A model generated the notes under the pieces. The model did no database searches, was not told the DNA's origin, and saw nothing but the letters and a program-made list of their open reading frames with translations. A program made the translations under genes and the position numbers. 9,332 bases of DNA from Erysipelothrix sp. UBA3377. Its GTDB lineage: Bacteria > Bacillota_I > Bacilli_A > Erysipelotrichales > Erysipelotrichaceae. The stretch is from NCBI GenBank assembly GCA_002359085.1, contig DEQB01000080.1:1-9332 (forward strand), given 5' to 3'. Shown here piece after piece: positions 1 to 7,500 of this stretch (the stretch's first letter is position 1; every line of letters starts with the position of its first letter).

Positions 1-1
1 A

Positions 2-1558
2 TCTTATACACAACATGATGAAGAAAAACTTGCACTTTATTCAACACTTTGTAACGACTCTCGTTTCTTAGAAGGTGAATGGATTGGTGATCCTACAGAA
101 ACAGCCATGACTGCATGGTCTGATACTTTGGGACTTCCTACAACTGAAAATATTAAGAAATACGAAAGAATTAACGAAGTACCTTTTGACTCTGGTCGTA
201 AGAAAATGACTACAATCCATGAGATTGACGGTCAAATTATTTCCATCACCAAAGGGGGTGTGGATGAAATCTTGAAGATTACCACACACATGTATAAAGG
301 TGATGACATTGTTGAAATTACTGAAGCAGATAAAGAAAACATCTTAAACCAAAACGAAAATATGGCTAAAAAGGCTTTACGTGTATTGGCTTTGGGTATC
401 CGTCATTTGGATGCGAATCCTGAAGAAGGGGATATCTCTGTTGAGTCACACTTAACCTTTGTGGGATTAATCGGTATGATTGACCCACCGAGACCTGAAG
501 TATTTGAAGCGATTAGAACCAGTAAGAGTGCTGGTATCCGTACCGTTATGATTACGGGTGACCACGCTTTAACAGCGGAAGCCATTGCACGTGAAATTGG
601 TTTACTTGAAGATGGCCAACGCATTGTGACGGGTTTGGAACTTGACCAAATGGATGAGGACCAATTGTTTGAAAATGTTCGTGAAATTGGCGTTTATGCG
701 CGTGTTTCACCGGAAGATAAATTACGTATTATCAATGCTTGGAAACGTCATGGTGAAATTGTAGCGATGACGGGAGATGGTGTGAATGATGCACCGGCGC
801 TTAAGCGTGCAGACATTGGTGCTGCGATGGGTATTACGGGTACAGAAGTTGCGAAAGGTGCTTCTGATATGGTACTTACAGATGATAACTTTGCGACTGT
901 TGTTACAGCAGTTGAAGAGGGGCGTCGTATTAAAGACAATATCCAAAAAGCCATCAACTACTTGTTGTCTTGTAACGTTGGTGAATTGATTACCTTATTG
1001 GTTGCGGTTCTCTTTGGTTGGGGTGTTCCTTTAATTCCAATCCATATTCTATGGGTTAACTTGGTAACTGACAGTCTTCCTGCCTTGGCATTGGGTGTTG
1101 ACCCTGCTGAAGCAGATATCATGGACCGTAAACCAGATACATCCACATCACTGATCAATAAGAAATCAATGTGGAGAATTATCTATCAAGGAATCATGGT
1201 TGGGGGTATTACCTTATTTGCATTCTTGTATGGATCGGGTAAACTTTGGAATCCAGTGGGTTCTCTTGAAATGGGACAAACTATGGCATTTTGTGTCTTG
1301 GCATTCTCTCAACTTGTCCATGCTTACAACATCCATTCACCTAAGAAATCAGTCTTTGTGACTTTCTTTAAAAACAGATGGTTGGTGTTGGCGACACTTG
1401 CGAACCTTGCGATGATGTTGGCGGTGCTCTTTGTACCGGCACTCAGAGATATATTCAATCTTGTTGCGCTTGATCTACATCACTGGGAAGTTGTGGCATT
1501 ACTTTCATTTGCCCCATTACCCATTGTTGAAATCATGAAGGTATTGAAAATTCACTAA
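2..1558 (+). CDS. Calcium-transporting P-type ATPase, C-terminal part (5' end outside window)
   Basis: This membrane pump uses ATP to export Ca2+ from the cytoplasm. The frame is open from base 2, so the gene starts upstream. The actuator domain, the DKTGT phosphorylation site and M1-M4 are not visible. What is seen, in order, is the nucleotide-binding-domain GDPTE motif, KGG (usually KGA), DPPRPE, the TGDH motif, the hinge motif TGDGVNDAPAL, and then about six hydrophobic segments (M5-M10). M5 contains NVGE and M6 contains WVNLVTDSLPALALG. These match the Ca2+-ligand residues of SERCA (Asn/Glu in M5, Asn/Thr/Asp in M6), so calcium is the likely substrate. The M8 glutamate of SERCA appears as Gln (FSQLVHAYN), from my reading of the alignment. 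The ATG at 107 lies inside the conserved GDPTETAM region and is not the start. The gene ends with its own terminator. A related cation specificity cannot be fully excluded without M4. Confidence 0.93.
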   Translation, partial: SYTQHDEEKLALYSTLCNDSRFLEGEWIGDPTETAMTAWSDTLGLPTTENIKKYERINEVPFDSGRKKMTTIHEIDGQIISITKGGVDEILKITTHMYKGDDIVEITEADKENILNQNENMAKKALRVLALGIRHLDANPEEGDISVESHLTFVGLIGMIDPPRPEVFEAIRTSKSAGIRTVMITGDHALTAEAIAREIGLLEDGQRIVTGLELDQMDEDQLFENVREIGVYARVSPEDKLRIINAWKRHGEIVAMTGDGVNDAPALKRADIGAAMGITGTEVAKGASDMVLTDDNFATVVTAVEEGRRIKDNIQKAINYLLSCNVGELITLLVAVLFGWGVPLIPIHILWVNLVTDSLPALALGVDPAEADIMDRKPDTSTSLINKKSMWRIIYQGIMVGGITLFAFLYGSGKLWNPVGSLEMGQTMAFCVLAFSQLVHAYNIHSPKKSVFVTFFKNRWLVLATLANLAMMLAVLFVPALRDIFNLVALDLHHWEVVALLSFAPLPIVEIMKVLKIH

Positions 1559-1563
1559 AAGAT

Positions 1564-1587
1564 AGCGTCCGAAATGGACGCTTTTTT
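1564..1587 (+). terminator. Intrinsic terminator of the calcium ATPase gene
   Basis: A perfect 7-bp stem (AGCGTCC at 1564-1570 with GGACGCT at 1576-1582) closes a GAAAT loop and runs into six T residues. It is preceded by an A-rich stretch and lies 6 nt after the ATPase stop codon. This is a textbook Rho-independent terminator and separates the ATPase from the methyltransferase transcript. Confidence 0.92.
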
Positions 1588-1611
1588 ATATCTTTGCATT
1601 CAATATTTGTG

Positions 1612-1617
1612 TACAAT
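1612..1617 (+). promoter_or_regulatory. Candidate -10 element of the rRNA methyltransferase promoter
   Basis: TACAAT matches five of six bases of the sigma-70/sigma-A -10 consensus. It lies in the only space between the upstream terminator and the methyltransferase start. No good -35 box sits at 16-18 bp: the better-looking TTGCAT at 1594-1599 is only 12 bp away. A start of transcription here would leave a very short leader. The call is tentative. Confidence 0.3.
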
Positions 1618-1626
1618 ATGAGTAGT

Positions 1627-1632
1627 AGGTGA
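1627..1632 (+). promoter_or_regulatory. Ribosome binding site fixing the methyltransferase start
   Basis: AGGTGA lies 5 nt before the ATG at 1638. An in-frame GTG at 1629 would overlap this Shine-Dalgarno sequence and has no good site of its own. The ATG is therefore preferred and the protein loses three residues against the longest reading. Confidence 0.7.
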
Positions 1633-1637
1633 TTGAT

Positions 1638-3242
1638 ATGATTAAAATTAATAATGACTATACAATTGAGATTGAAGACCTTTCTTATATGGGAAGAGGT
1701 GTGGGTAAAGTAGATGGCTTTACTGTTTTTGTGGATAACGCCCTACCGGGTGATCGGGTCCATATTATCATTTACGAAGTGAAGAAATCTTTTGCGTTCG
1801 CATCGATCATTGCGATTTTGACCCCTTCTAAGGACCGCGTACAAGCCGTTGATCCTAAGCTAGACACAATCCCGCTTCAACACTTAATCTATCCCAAACA
1901 GCTTGAATACAAGCGACAATGGCTTTTTGATACACTCAGAAGAAACATTGACATTGATATTCATGATATCAGTCCAACAATTGGTATGGAAAACCCTTGG
2001 GCATATCGCAATAAAGCACAAATACCCACCAGAATGTTCAATCAAAGATTTGAGACGGGAATCTTTAAATCAAGTTCAAATGAATTTATCCCAGTTGAAA
2101 ATTACTATATTCAGGATTCAGATATTGATAAAGCCCTGTTAACACTTAAGACTATTTTTACGGATTATAATATCAGTGCGTATAATCCAAATGATGATAC
2201 AGGTTTGATTAAACATCTTATCGTTCGTAAGGGTCAACACACCCATGAAATGATGATCATCATCGTTACGAATGACAAACCCATTCCATTTGAAAGAGAA
2301 CTGGTTCAAAGTATTTTGGAAAAGATTCCCAATACTGTGAGTATCATTCAAAACATCAATCCCAATAAGACAAACATCATCATGGGGGACTCCCAACGTA
2401 TCCTATTTGGAAGCGATGTATATATGGATGAACTTATGGGGATGAAGTTTGCGATATCATCAAAATCATTTCTACAAGTAAACAGTACTCAAACTGAGAA
2501 GCTGTATAAGGTTGCGATGGATTTTGCGAATATTCAAAGAGATGAAGTGTGGCTTGATGCGTATTGTGGTATTGGAACTATCACACTATCAGCGTCTTTA
2601 TACGCAAAACATGTCTACGGAGTTGAGATTGTTTCTGATGCGATTAAGATGGCCAACCTCAACAAGGACATCAACAACATCGACAATGTGACCTTTGAAG
2701 TGGGTAAATCAGAAATACTCATACAATCTTATAAAGATTTGGATGGTGTTATCGTTGATCCACCACGTGCGGGTCTTGATGCGAAGTTCATTGATGCCAT
2801 TTTAAAGACACAACCCAATAAACTTGTATACATCAGTTGTGATCCCAAAACTTTATCCAGGGATTTAAAGCGATTGACTGAAGTCTATTCGATTGAAAAG
2901 ATTCAACCTGTGGATATGTTTCCTCATACATTACACGTTGAGACGGTAGTACTTTTATCCAGAATAAAAGGAAAGAAATCGATTCAAGTGGGTATTGACT
3001 TAAATGACGATGATTTAACCAAGATAGAGAGTAAATCGACATATCAACAGATACAAGAATATGTACAAGAAAAACACAATCTAAAGGTAAGTTCATTGTA
3101 CATTGCACAAGTTAAAAGAAAACATGGTATCATGGAAGCGGAGAATTATAATAAAGGAACTAAAGGCAGTAAGCAACCAAGTGTGGCCTTAGAGAAGCAA
3201 AATGCGATAGAAGATGCGCTGACTTATTATCAGATGATTTAA
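1638..3242 (+). CDS. rlmCD: 23S rRNA (uracil-5-)-methyltransferase, RlmCD/RumA family, lacking Fe-S cysteines
   Basis: This SAM-dependent enzyme of the TrmA/RumA family methylates C5 of a uracil in RNA. In Gram-positives RlmCD modifies 23S rRNA U747 and U1939. The N-terminus is a TRAM RNA-binding domain (YMGRGVGKVDGFTVF, ALPGDRV). Then come the Q280-V-N282 motif, the SAM-binding motif LDAYCGIGT starting near residue 306, VDPPRAGLD starting at residue 373, and the catalytic SCDP with Cys401. The Cys-x5-Cys-x2-Cys cluster segment normally before LQHL is replaced by a cysteine-free stretch around residues 70-80, and the later fourth cysteine is also missing. After about residue 440 a C-terminal extension (ESKSTYQQIQEYV, KVSSLYIAQVKRKHGI, ENYNKG) resembles the tail seen on many Bacillota members. 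I saw no terminator after the gene. The family is certain. The exact target uracil is not, and TrmFO-independent tRNA targets cannot be excluded. Confidence 0.9.
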   Translation: MIKINNDYTIEIEDLSYMGRGVGKVDGFTVFVDNALPGDRVHIIIYEVKKSFAFASIIAILTPSKDRVQAVDPKLDTIPLQHLIYPKQLEYKRQWLFDTLRRNIDIDIHDISPTIGMENPWAYRNKAQIPTRMFNQRFETGIFKSSSNEFIPVENYYIQDSDIDKALLTLKTIFTDYNISAYNPNDDTGLIKHLIVRKGQHTHEMMIIIVTNDKPIPFERELVQSILEKIPNTVSIIQNINPNKTNIIMGDSQRILFGSDVYMDELMGMKFAISSKSFLQVNSTQTEKLYKVAMDFANIQRDEVWLDAYCGIGTITLSASLYAKHVYGVEIVSDAIKMANLNKDINNIDNVTFEVGKSEILIQSYKDLDGVIVDPPRAGLDAKFIDAILKTQPNKLVYISCDPKTLSRDLKRLTEVYSIEKIQPVDMFPHTLHVETVVLLSRIKGKKSIQVGIDLNDDDLTKIESKSTYQQIQEYVQEKHNLKVSSLYIAQVKRKHGIMEAENYNKGTKGSKQPSVALEKQNAIEDALTYYQMI

Positions 3243-3294
3243 TAAGTGATTATAAAGGTGTTTAAAAAGTAAGGGCAAAGAATTTCAATGTGAA

Positions 3295-3324
3295 TTGTAT
3301 CGTTCAATGGAATTTTAATATAAA
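3295..3324 (+). promoter_or_regulatory. Candidate promoter of the XRE regulator gene
   Basis: TTGTAT (3295-3300) and TATAAA (3319-3324) are separated by 18 bp. The -10 is good and the -35 is weak. Transcription would start near 3331, right at a TTTACAT/ATGTAAA dyad. That arrangement is common for self-repressed XRE genes. It is based on consensus matching only. Confidence 0.4.
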
Positions 3325-3325
3325 A
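3313..3325 (+). repeat. Copy 1 of a 13-bp motif shared by both regulatory zones
   Basis: TTTTAATATAAAA is itself a hyphenated dyad (TTTTA, ATA, TAAAA). An identical copy is at 3808-3820, and both are followed by GTT (directly here, after one extra A in copy 2). This copy overlaps the candidate XRE -10 box. AT-rich DNA produces such matches fairly easily. Confidence 0.45.
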
Positions 3326-3330
3326 GTTCT

Positions 3331-3351
3331 TTTACATTAGAATGATGTAAA
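3331..3351 (+). promoter_or_regulatory. Inverted repeat upstream of the XRE gene, candidate operator
   Basis: TTTACAT (3331-3337) and ATGTAAA (3345-3351) form a perfect 7-bp dyad with a 7-nt spacer. It overlaps the expected transcription start of the XRE gene. The size and position fit a binding site for a dimeric XRE repressor acting on its own gene. The dyad is seen in the sequence and the operator role is inferred. Confidence 0.4.
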
Positions 3352-3408
3352 TGATATCGAACATATTAGTAGATTGAAATGCGGTATTATGTATGTAGGA
3401 TATGTTAT

Positions 3409-3654
3409 ATGTTGATAGCAAATAGAATAAAATCTTATAGATTAAAACATGAATATACTCAAGATTATATCGCGAAGCGGTTAGAGGTTTCGAGAGTAAC
3501 GGTATCGAATTGGGAAAAAGGAAGAACCATTCCTGATGTATATAATTTGATGAAACTTAGTAATTTTTATAATGTCTCTATCGAACAATTCATAAAGGCG
3601 GATGACGTTCTGATGATAAAAGAATTCGAAACACTTGCATATAATGCGCCTTAA
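3409..3654 (+). CDS. XRE-family helix-turn-helix DNA-binding protein (81 aa)
   Basis: This small cytoplasmic transcription regulator, probably a dimeric repressor, is almost entirely one HTH_3 domain. The first helix carries IANRIKSYRLKHEYTQ. The helix-turn-helix spans roughly Q18 to E36 (TQDYIAKRLEVSRVTVSNWEKG), followed by the usual P-D-V-Y-N-L-M-K-L and V-S-I-E-Q-F ends of the fold. The start at 3409 is chosen because TAGGA at 3396-3400 lies 8 nt upstream. The ATG at 3379 would add ten residues that do not belong to the fold and has no clear ribosome site. Only about 20 residues follow the HTH fold, with no recognisable effector domain. The reading frame continues open for 46 codons beyond the TAA stop, so the protein may be a shortened version of a longer one. 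It lies upstream of the restriction operon and could regulate it, as small C proteins do in type II systems. That role is inference. Confidence 0.85.
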   Translation: MLIANRIKSYRLKHEYTQDYIAKRLEVSRVTVSNWEKGRTIPDVYNLMKLSNFYNVSIEQFIKADDVLMIKEFETLAYNAP

Positions 3655-3795
3655 AAAATAGTTTACGGAAATAACAAATTATTTCCTAAACACGTGTATG
3701 TTAAGTCGAAGGTTGATATGAATACTGGAGAATTGAAGTTATTTGTAAGCAAAGAAGATTTAGAAAAATTAAAATCAAATGATGAGAACCAATAG
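3655..3795 (+). other. In-frame open extension after the XRE stop codon, possible coding remnant or small ORF
   Basis: Directly after the TAA at 3652-3654 the same frame stays open for 46 codons to a TAG at 3793-3795. The translation has a protein-like character (LFPKHVYVKSKVD, then GELKLFVSKEDLEKLK). It could be the lost C-terminal part of the XRE protein, separated by a single-base change to TAA, or a readthrough extension. It could also be a separate 25-residue peptide starting at the ATG at 3718, which has only a weak AAGG site 5 nt upstream. The first part of the frame overlaps a strong hairpin. I do not recognise the sequence as a known family, and a chance open frame remains possible. 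Confidence 0.35.
3661..3691 (+). repeat. Long hairpin just after the XRE stop codon
   Basis: The left arm is GTTTA (3661-3665) plus GGAAATAA (3667-3674). The right arm is TTATTTCC (3679-3686) plus TAAAC (3687-3691). Together they pair over 13 bp with one bulged C and a CAAA loop. It starts 6 nt after the XRE stop. No T tract follows, so it is not a normal intrinsic terminator. An overlapping 8-bp palindrome ACACGTGT lies at 3690-3697. Possible roles are transcript-end stabilisation, a protein binding site, or an effect on the stop codon upstream. Confidence 0.6.
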
Positions 3796-3807
3796 TAATT
3801 TACACTG

Positions 3808-3820
3808 TTTTAATATAAAA
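3808..3820 (+). repeat. Copy 2 of the 13-bp motif shared by both regulatory zones
   Basis: TTTTAATATAAAA is identical to 3313-3325. Here it lies between the end of the XRE extension and the terminator at 3857. It contains TATAAA, but I see no usable -35 box 16-18 bp upstream, so a promoter role is doubtful. A regulator binding site is possible. Confidence 0.4.
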
Positions 3821-3856
3821 AGTTTTGTGTCTAAGTGTATTTAAGAAGATAACGAG

Positions 3857-3877
3857 AAGAGCGTAATGCTCTTTTTT
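3857..3877 (+). terminator. Intrinsic terminator of the XRE transcript
   Basis: AAGAGC (3857-3862) pairs with GCTCTT (3868-3873) around a GTAAT loop and runs into a tract of six T residues (3872-3877). It closes the XRE transcription unit, including the open extension up to 3795, and isolates it from the restriction operon promoter that follows. The rest of 3655-4003 holds only the elements listed here. Confidence 0.82.
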
Positions 3878-3921
3878 GACACCTGGTATTATTGAAATAT
3901 ATAAATATTACAATAAATATA

Positions 3922-3950
3922 TTGACTATTATTATTGATTCTGTTAGATT
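3922..3950 (+). promoter_or_regulatory. Strong promoter of the type I restriction operon
   Basis: TTGACT (3922-3927) and TAGATT (3945-3950) are separated by exactly 17 bp, with an extended -10 TGT just before the -10 hexamer. Very AT-rich DNA upstream (about 3893-3921) could act as an UP element. Transcription should start near 3957, giving a leader of roughly 47 nt before the half-HsdS gene. This is the best promoter in the window and marks the left end of the operon. Confidence 0.75.
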
Positions 3951-3957
3951 ATTATTG
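3928..3957 (+). repeat. 10-bp direct repeat across the restriction operon promoter
   Basis: ATTATTATTG occurs at 3928-3937 and again at 3948-3957, exactly 20 bp apart, about two helical turns. The first copy lies between the -35 and -10 boxes and the second overlaps the -10 box and the likely transcription start. This spacing would place two bound proteins on the same DNA face. The low complexity of the motif lowers the weight of the observation. Confidence 0.4.
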
Positions 3958-3976
3958 CAAAAGTAAATCTAGCGCT

Positions 3977-3995
3977 ACGAAAAGACACGAAAAGA
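3977..3995 (+). repeat. 9-bp tandem repeat in the operon leader, reaching the ribosome binding site
   Basis: ACGAAAAGA occurs at 3977-3985 and 3987-3995, one base apart. The second copy enters the GAGG ribosome binding site (3994-3997), which lies 6 nt before the ATG at 4004. Just upstream is the 8-bp palindrome TAGCGCTA (3970-3977). The repeat could be a site for translational control, or a chance purine-rich repeat. Confidence 0.5.
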
Positions 3996-4003
3996 GGTAG
4001 TAA

Positions 4004-4567
4004 ATGAAAGTGAAAATCGATGAAATTGCAACACTGATTCCGGGTGTCAATCAGTCTAGGACGAATATTAATTTTGATGAGGTATTTTATGATCAAACCA
4101 TGTTTGAGTCAGATTCAATGAATATGTTTCTGTACAAATCTAACACTTCCTCTAAATCGAACTCAAGTGATATATACCTGATGGAGGGAGATGTTGTTAT
4201 TAGTAGTTCTACACAACTTGCAACTATAACAGGACCTAGTGATATGCAAAGAATTTTAACAGTAAACTTTATAAAAGTGAATTTGAAAAGTACTATTGAT
4301 AAATACTTCTTTGTTTACTTATATAACTTTAATCAAGACATAAAAAGACAAAAGGAAAAGGCAACGCAAACTATGGGTCTTGTCCAACGATTGACATTGA
4401 AGTCGATTGGGGAAATCAAAATACCAAAACTCAGTATGGATAAGCAATTAGTAATAGGAAAATCTTATTTGGAAATGTTGAAGTTGCATAATAAGACCCG
4501 TCAATTTTCAGATTTATTTGAAAAATTGACATACTCAATACTAGAAGAAAATATGGAGGATAAATAA
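4004..4567 (+). CDS. Half-size type I restriction specificity (HsdS-like) protein, single recognition domain
   Basis: This protein of 187 residues resembles one half of an HsdS subunit. The N-terminal part starts with KIDEIATLIPGVNQSR and carries the target-recognition-domain features LMEGDVVISSSTQLATI and YFFVYLYN. The segment QRLTLKSIGEIKIPKLSMDKQ ends the domain, and a helical tail follows (KSYLEMLKLHNKTRQFSDLFEKLTYSILEE), like the conserved spacer helix of HsdS. A normal HsdS is about 400 residues with two such units. It starts after a strong promoter and a GAGG site and is therefore the first gene of the operon. HsdR starts 2 nt after its stop, with a GGAGG site inside its last codons, so the two are translationally coupled. 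It may dimerise to give a symmetric specificity subunit or work as an accessory DNA-binding protein. Alternatively it is a decayed or displaced HsdS half. Confidence 0.8.
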   Translation: MKVKIDEIATLIPGVNQSRTNINFDEVFYDQTMFESDSMNMFLYKSNTSSKSNSSDIYLMEGDVVISSSTQLATITGPSDMQRILTVNFIKVNLKSTIDKYFFVYLYNFNQDIKRQKEKATQTMGLVQRLTLKSIGEIKIPKLSMDKQLVIGKSYLEMLKLHNKTRQFSDLFEKLTYSILEENMEDK

Positions 4568-4569
4568 AG

Positions 4570-7500
4570 ATGATAAAAAATCAATCGGAATTAATGTTTG
4601 AAAATGAAGTCATCGATTACTTAACTACCATTGGTGGTGTAAAGCAATGGGAGTATAAAAAAGATATTAAAACTACTGAGCAGTTATGGAATAACTTTAA
4701 AAAAATACTTGAACAAAATAATCGTGCTCGCTTGGAGTATCCATTGTCGATGACCGAGTTCAATCAAGTAAAGAAAGTTATTAATATGATTGAAACGCCT
4801 TATCAAGCAGGTCAATTCTTGTACGGCGTCAATGGCGTCTCTGAAATAGAGGTTGATCTTGATAATGGTAAACATGTCTTCTTAACAGTGTTTGATCAAG
4901 CGCAAGTCGGTGGTGGATCGACTGTCTATCAAGTGGTAAACCAGATCGAAAGAATACGTATTGTTGATGGAAAACAAGATCGACGCTTTGATATTACACT
5001 TTTGATTAATGGCTTACCGATAATTCAAATTGAATTGAAAAAATCTTTGCATAGTGCAACTGAATCATTAAATCAAATGGAACAGTATATCGCCGAGAAA
5101 CAATTCTCTGATATTTATTCGACACTTCAAATCCTTGTGGCGATGACTCCACATGATATTCGTTATATGGCGAATACTACTTTAAGAGGATTTAATCGTT
5201 CATTTGCTTTTAACTGGCAAAATGAAGAGGATGCTAAACCTGTTCGTTCTTGGAAAGTCTTTGCAGATAAAGTACTATCAATTCCAATGGCTCATGACTT
5301 GGCAACGCGTTACATAGTCCTTGATGGTACTAAAAACAAAGAGAGTATTAAGGTTATGAGACCTTATCAAGTTTATGCGACAAAAAGAGTTATTGATAAA
5401 GTGCGCAAACATGATTTTAGTTATGATTATGGTAAGCTGGGCTATATTTGGCATACAACCGGAAGCGGTAAAACAATTACAAGTTTTAAAACTGCTTGGC
5501 TTGCAAGCAGGTTGACCAATGTCGATAAGGTTGTATTTCTTGTAGATCGCATCGCTCTAACAAATCAAACAGTAGATGCCTATCAAGCTTATGATCCAGT
5601 AGCAGGATTTGAAGGAAAAACAGGTGTAGTAGGAGACACTGCAAATATCTCAGATTTACATAATAAATTAACTAAAAAAAGTGATAAGAATATCATCGTT
5701 ACAAGTATTCAAAAAATGTCGCGTTATGTACTGAGAGAAAGTTTTAAGCCGTTGAGTAAAAACATTCTATTTATTGTAGATGAAGCACATCGTTCTACTG
5801 GTGATGGAACTGAGAATGAAGGAATGCTTGAAGCAATTAGGAAAAAAATTAGTACGTCTGCTTGGGTTGGATATACGGGTACACCGAAGTTTCCTGAGAC
5901 AAAAGATATTTTTGGTGAATTATTGCATGCTTATACAATCAAAGAAGCGATTGCTGATCATAATGTTTTAGGATTCAATGTTGAATTTAAGGAAACGATA
6001 GATGATATTCCTGAAAATCCAAGTCCTGAAGATATTGATGATATGATTCGGGGAAGTGTTTATGATACGAGTCCTGAACATGTGGAACTGGTAGTTAAAG
6101 ATATCTTTGATAATTGGCGAAAACGATCCAATGATCGAAAATATAATGGATTATTTACAGTTCACGTGGGTGGAAATAAAGCAAGTACACCACGAGCAAT
6201 GGAGTATTTTGATAAAATTATAGAAGAAAATAAAGCAAGACCAGAGCAAGATAGATTAAAAGTCGCAATCAGCTTTTCAGTAGATACATCAAACAGTACG
6301 TCACAATTAAAGACCAACAGTAACTTGCACCGAGCAATTAAACATTATAATAGAATATTCAACACTGTATTCGATATGACAAGTGTTAAGGCGTATACAG
6401 AAGACCTTGTCAGACGTTTAAACAAAACATCTGATGATGGGCAATACCTAGACTTGGTGATTGTCGTAGATCAATTATTAACAGGGTTTGATGCTCCAGA
6501 GTTAAATACCTTGTATGTAGATAGAACACTTAAGGGTGGAAATCTAATTCAAGCGTATTCAAGAACAAATCGAATTCATGATCGTGAAGCAAAGCCATGG
6601 GGTAATGTTATAAACTATCGATGGCCAAAACAAAATGAATATGAGATGAATCAAGCCTTTGCAGTATATTCAAATAGGGCTTCTGCAGATTACCAACTAT
6701 CCCTAGAGGAATTGGAAGATCTAAATAAAGATTCAGGAATTATCTCAAAACCATTCAATGAAGTAAAACAAGAACTCCAACAAGTTATCTCAAAGCTTGC
6801 AGAGCTGACTGATGAATTTGTGATGACCCCGCCAAGTGAACGTCAACAAGATGAGGTGTTTGAAAACTTGATAGAATACAATCGCCTCGTTAGCCAGTTG
6901 AAACAATACAGTGAGGATGAAAACAAGAATCCAGTATCGGCTTATGATAATCCTGAAGAGTTCTACAAACTTATTGGAATCACCGAGGATCAAGAAATCA
7001 TACTGACAACAGTAATTGCAGACGAAATAAAGAGAAATCGTGCTAAAAGAGAAGATATTGATATTTCTCAAGTGAATCTATCAATGGTGCATATCCATGA
7101 TGTTAAGATTAACTATGATTATTTAATTGACCTTATTGCGAAAATGGCAGATGAAGTCCATGATAATCAAATGGATAAAGCAGAAGCAACCAGAGATGAA
7201 ATTCATATGGAAATTGCGAAGTCAGACAATGAAAACGAGAAATCTAAAGTGAAGCAATTTGTTTCAAAAATTCTATCTAAGGAGTTTGTGTTTGATGACT
7301 ATCCAGCACCAAGAGATGTGGATAAAATGAATCAAGCAATGGATCAGATGCAAAAAGATGCCAATATTCAATTAATCACAACATTTATTAGAAAGTGGGG
7401 ACTTGATAATAGTGTTAAACCAAAAGAGTTGGATGAGCTAATAAAGAAGCATCGAATCGGACAAGAAGATATGGATAAACAAGGTGAACTTAATTACATC

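Noticed and set aside
1629..1637. GTG at 1629 as start of the rRNA methyltransferase
   Set aside because: It overlaps the AGGTGA site that serves the ATG at 1638 and has no ribosome site of its own.
3379..3408. ATG at 3379 as start of the XRE protein
   Set aside because: The added ten residues lie outside the HTH fold and lack a ribosome site. The ATG at 3409 has TAGGA 8 nt upstream.
3661..3691. Hairpin after the XRE gene as an intrinsic terminator
   Set aside because: No T tract follows the stem. A standard terminator is present at 3857-3877.
3808..3877. Small RNA running from the second 13-bp motif to the terminator
   Set aside because: The motif contains a -10-like TATAAA, but no acceptable -35 box lies 16-18 bp upstream, so there is no real promoter evidence.
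6790..7071. Minus-strand open frame opposite hsdR (93 codons)
   Set aside because: It lies wholly inside a well-supported gene, has no recognisable domain and looks like a shadow of the sense codons. The same applies to the other minus-strand frames at 68-289, 2139-2396, 2833-3108, 4684-4875 and 8208-8426.
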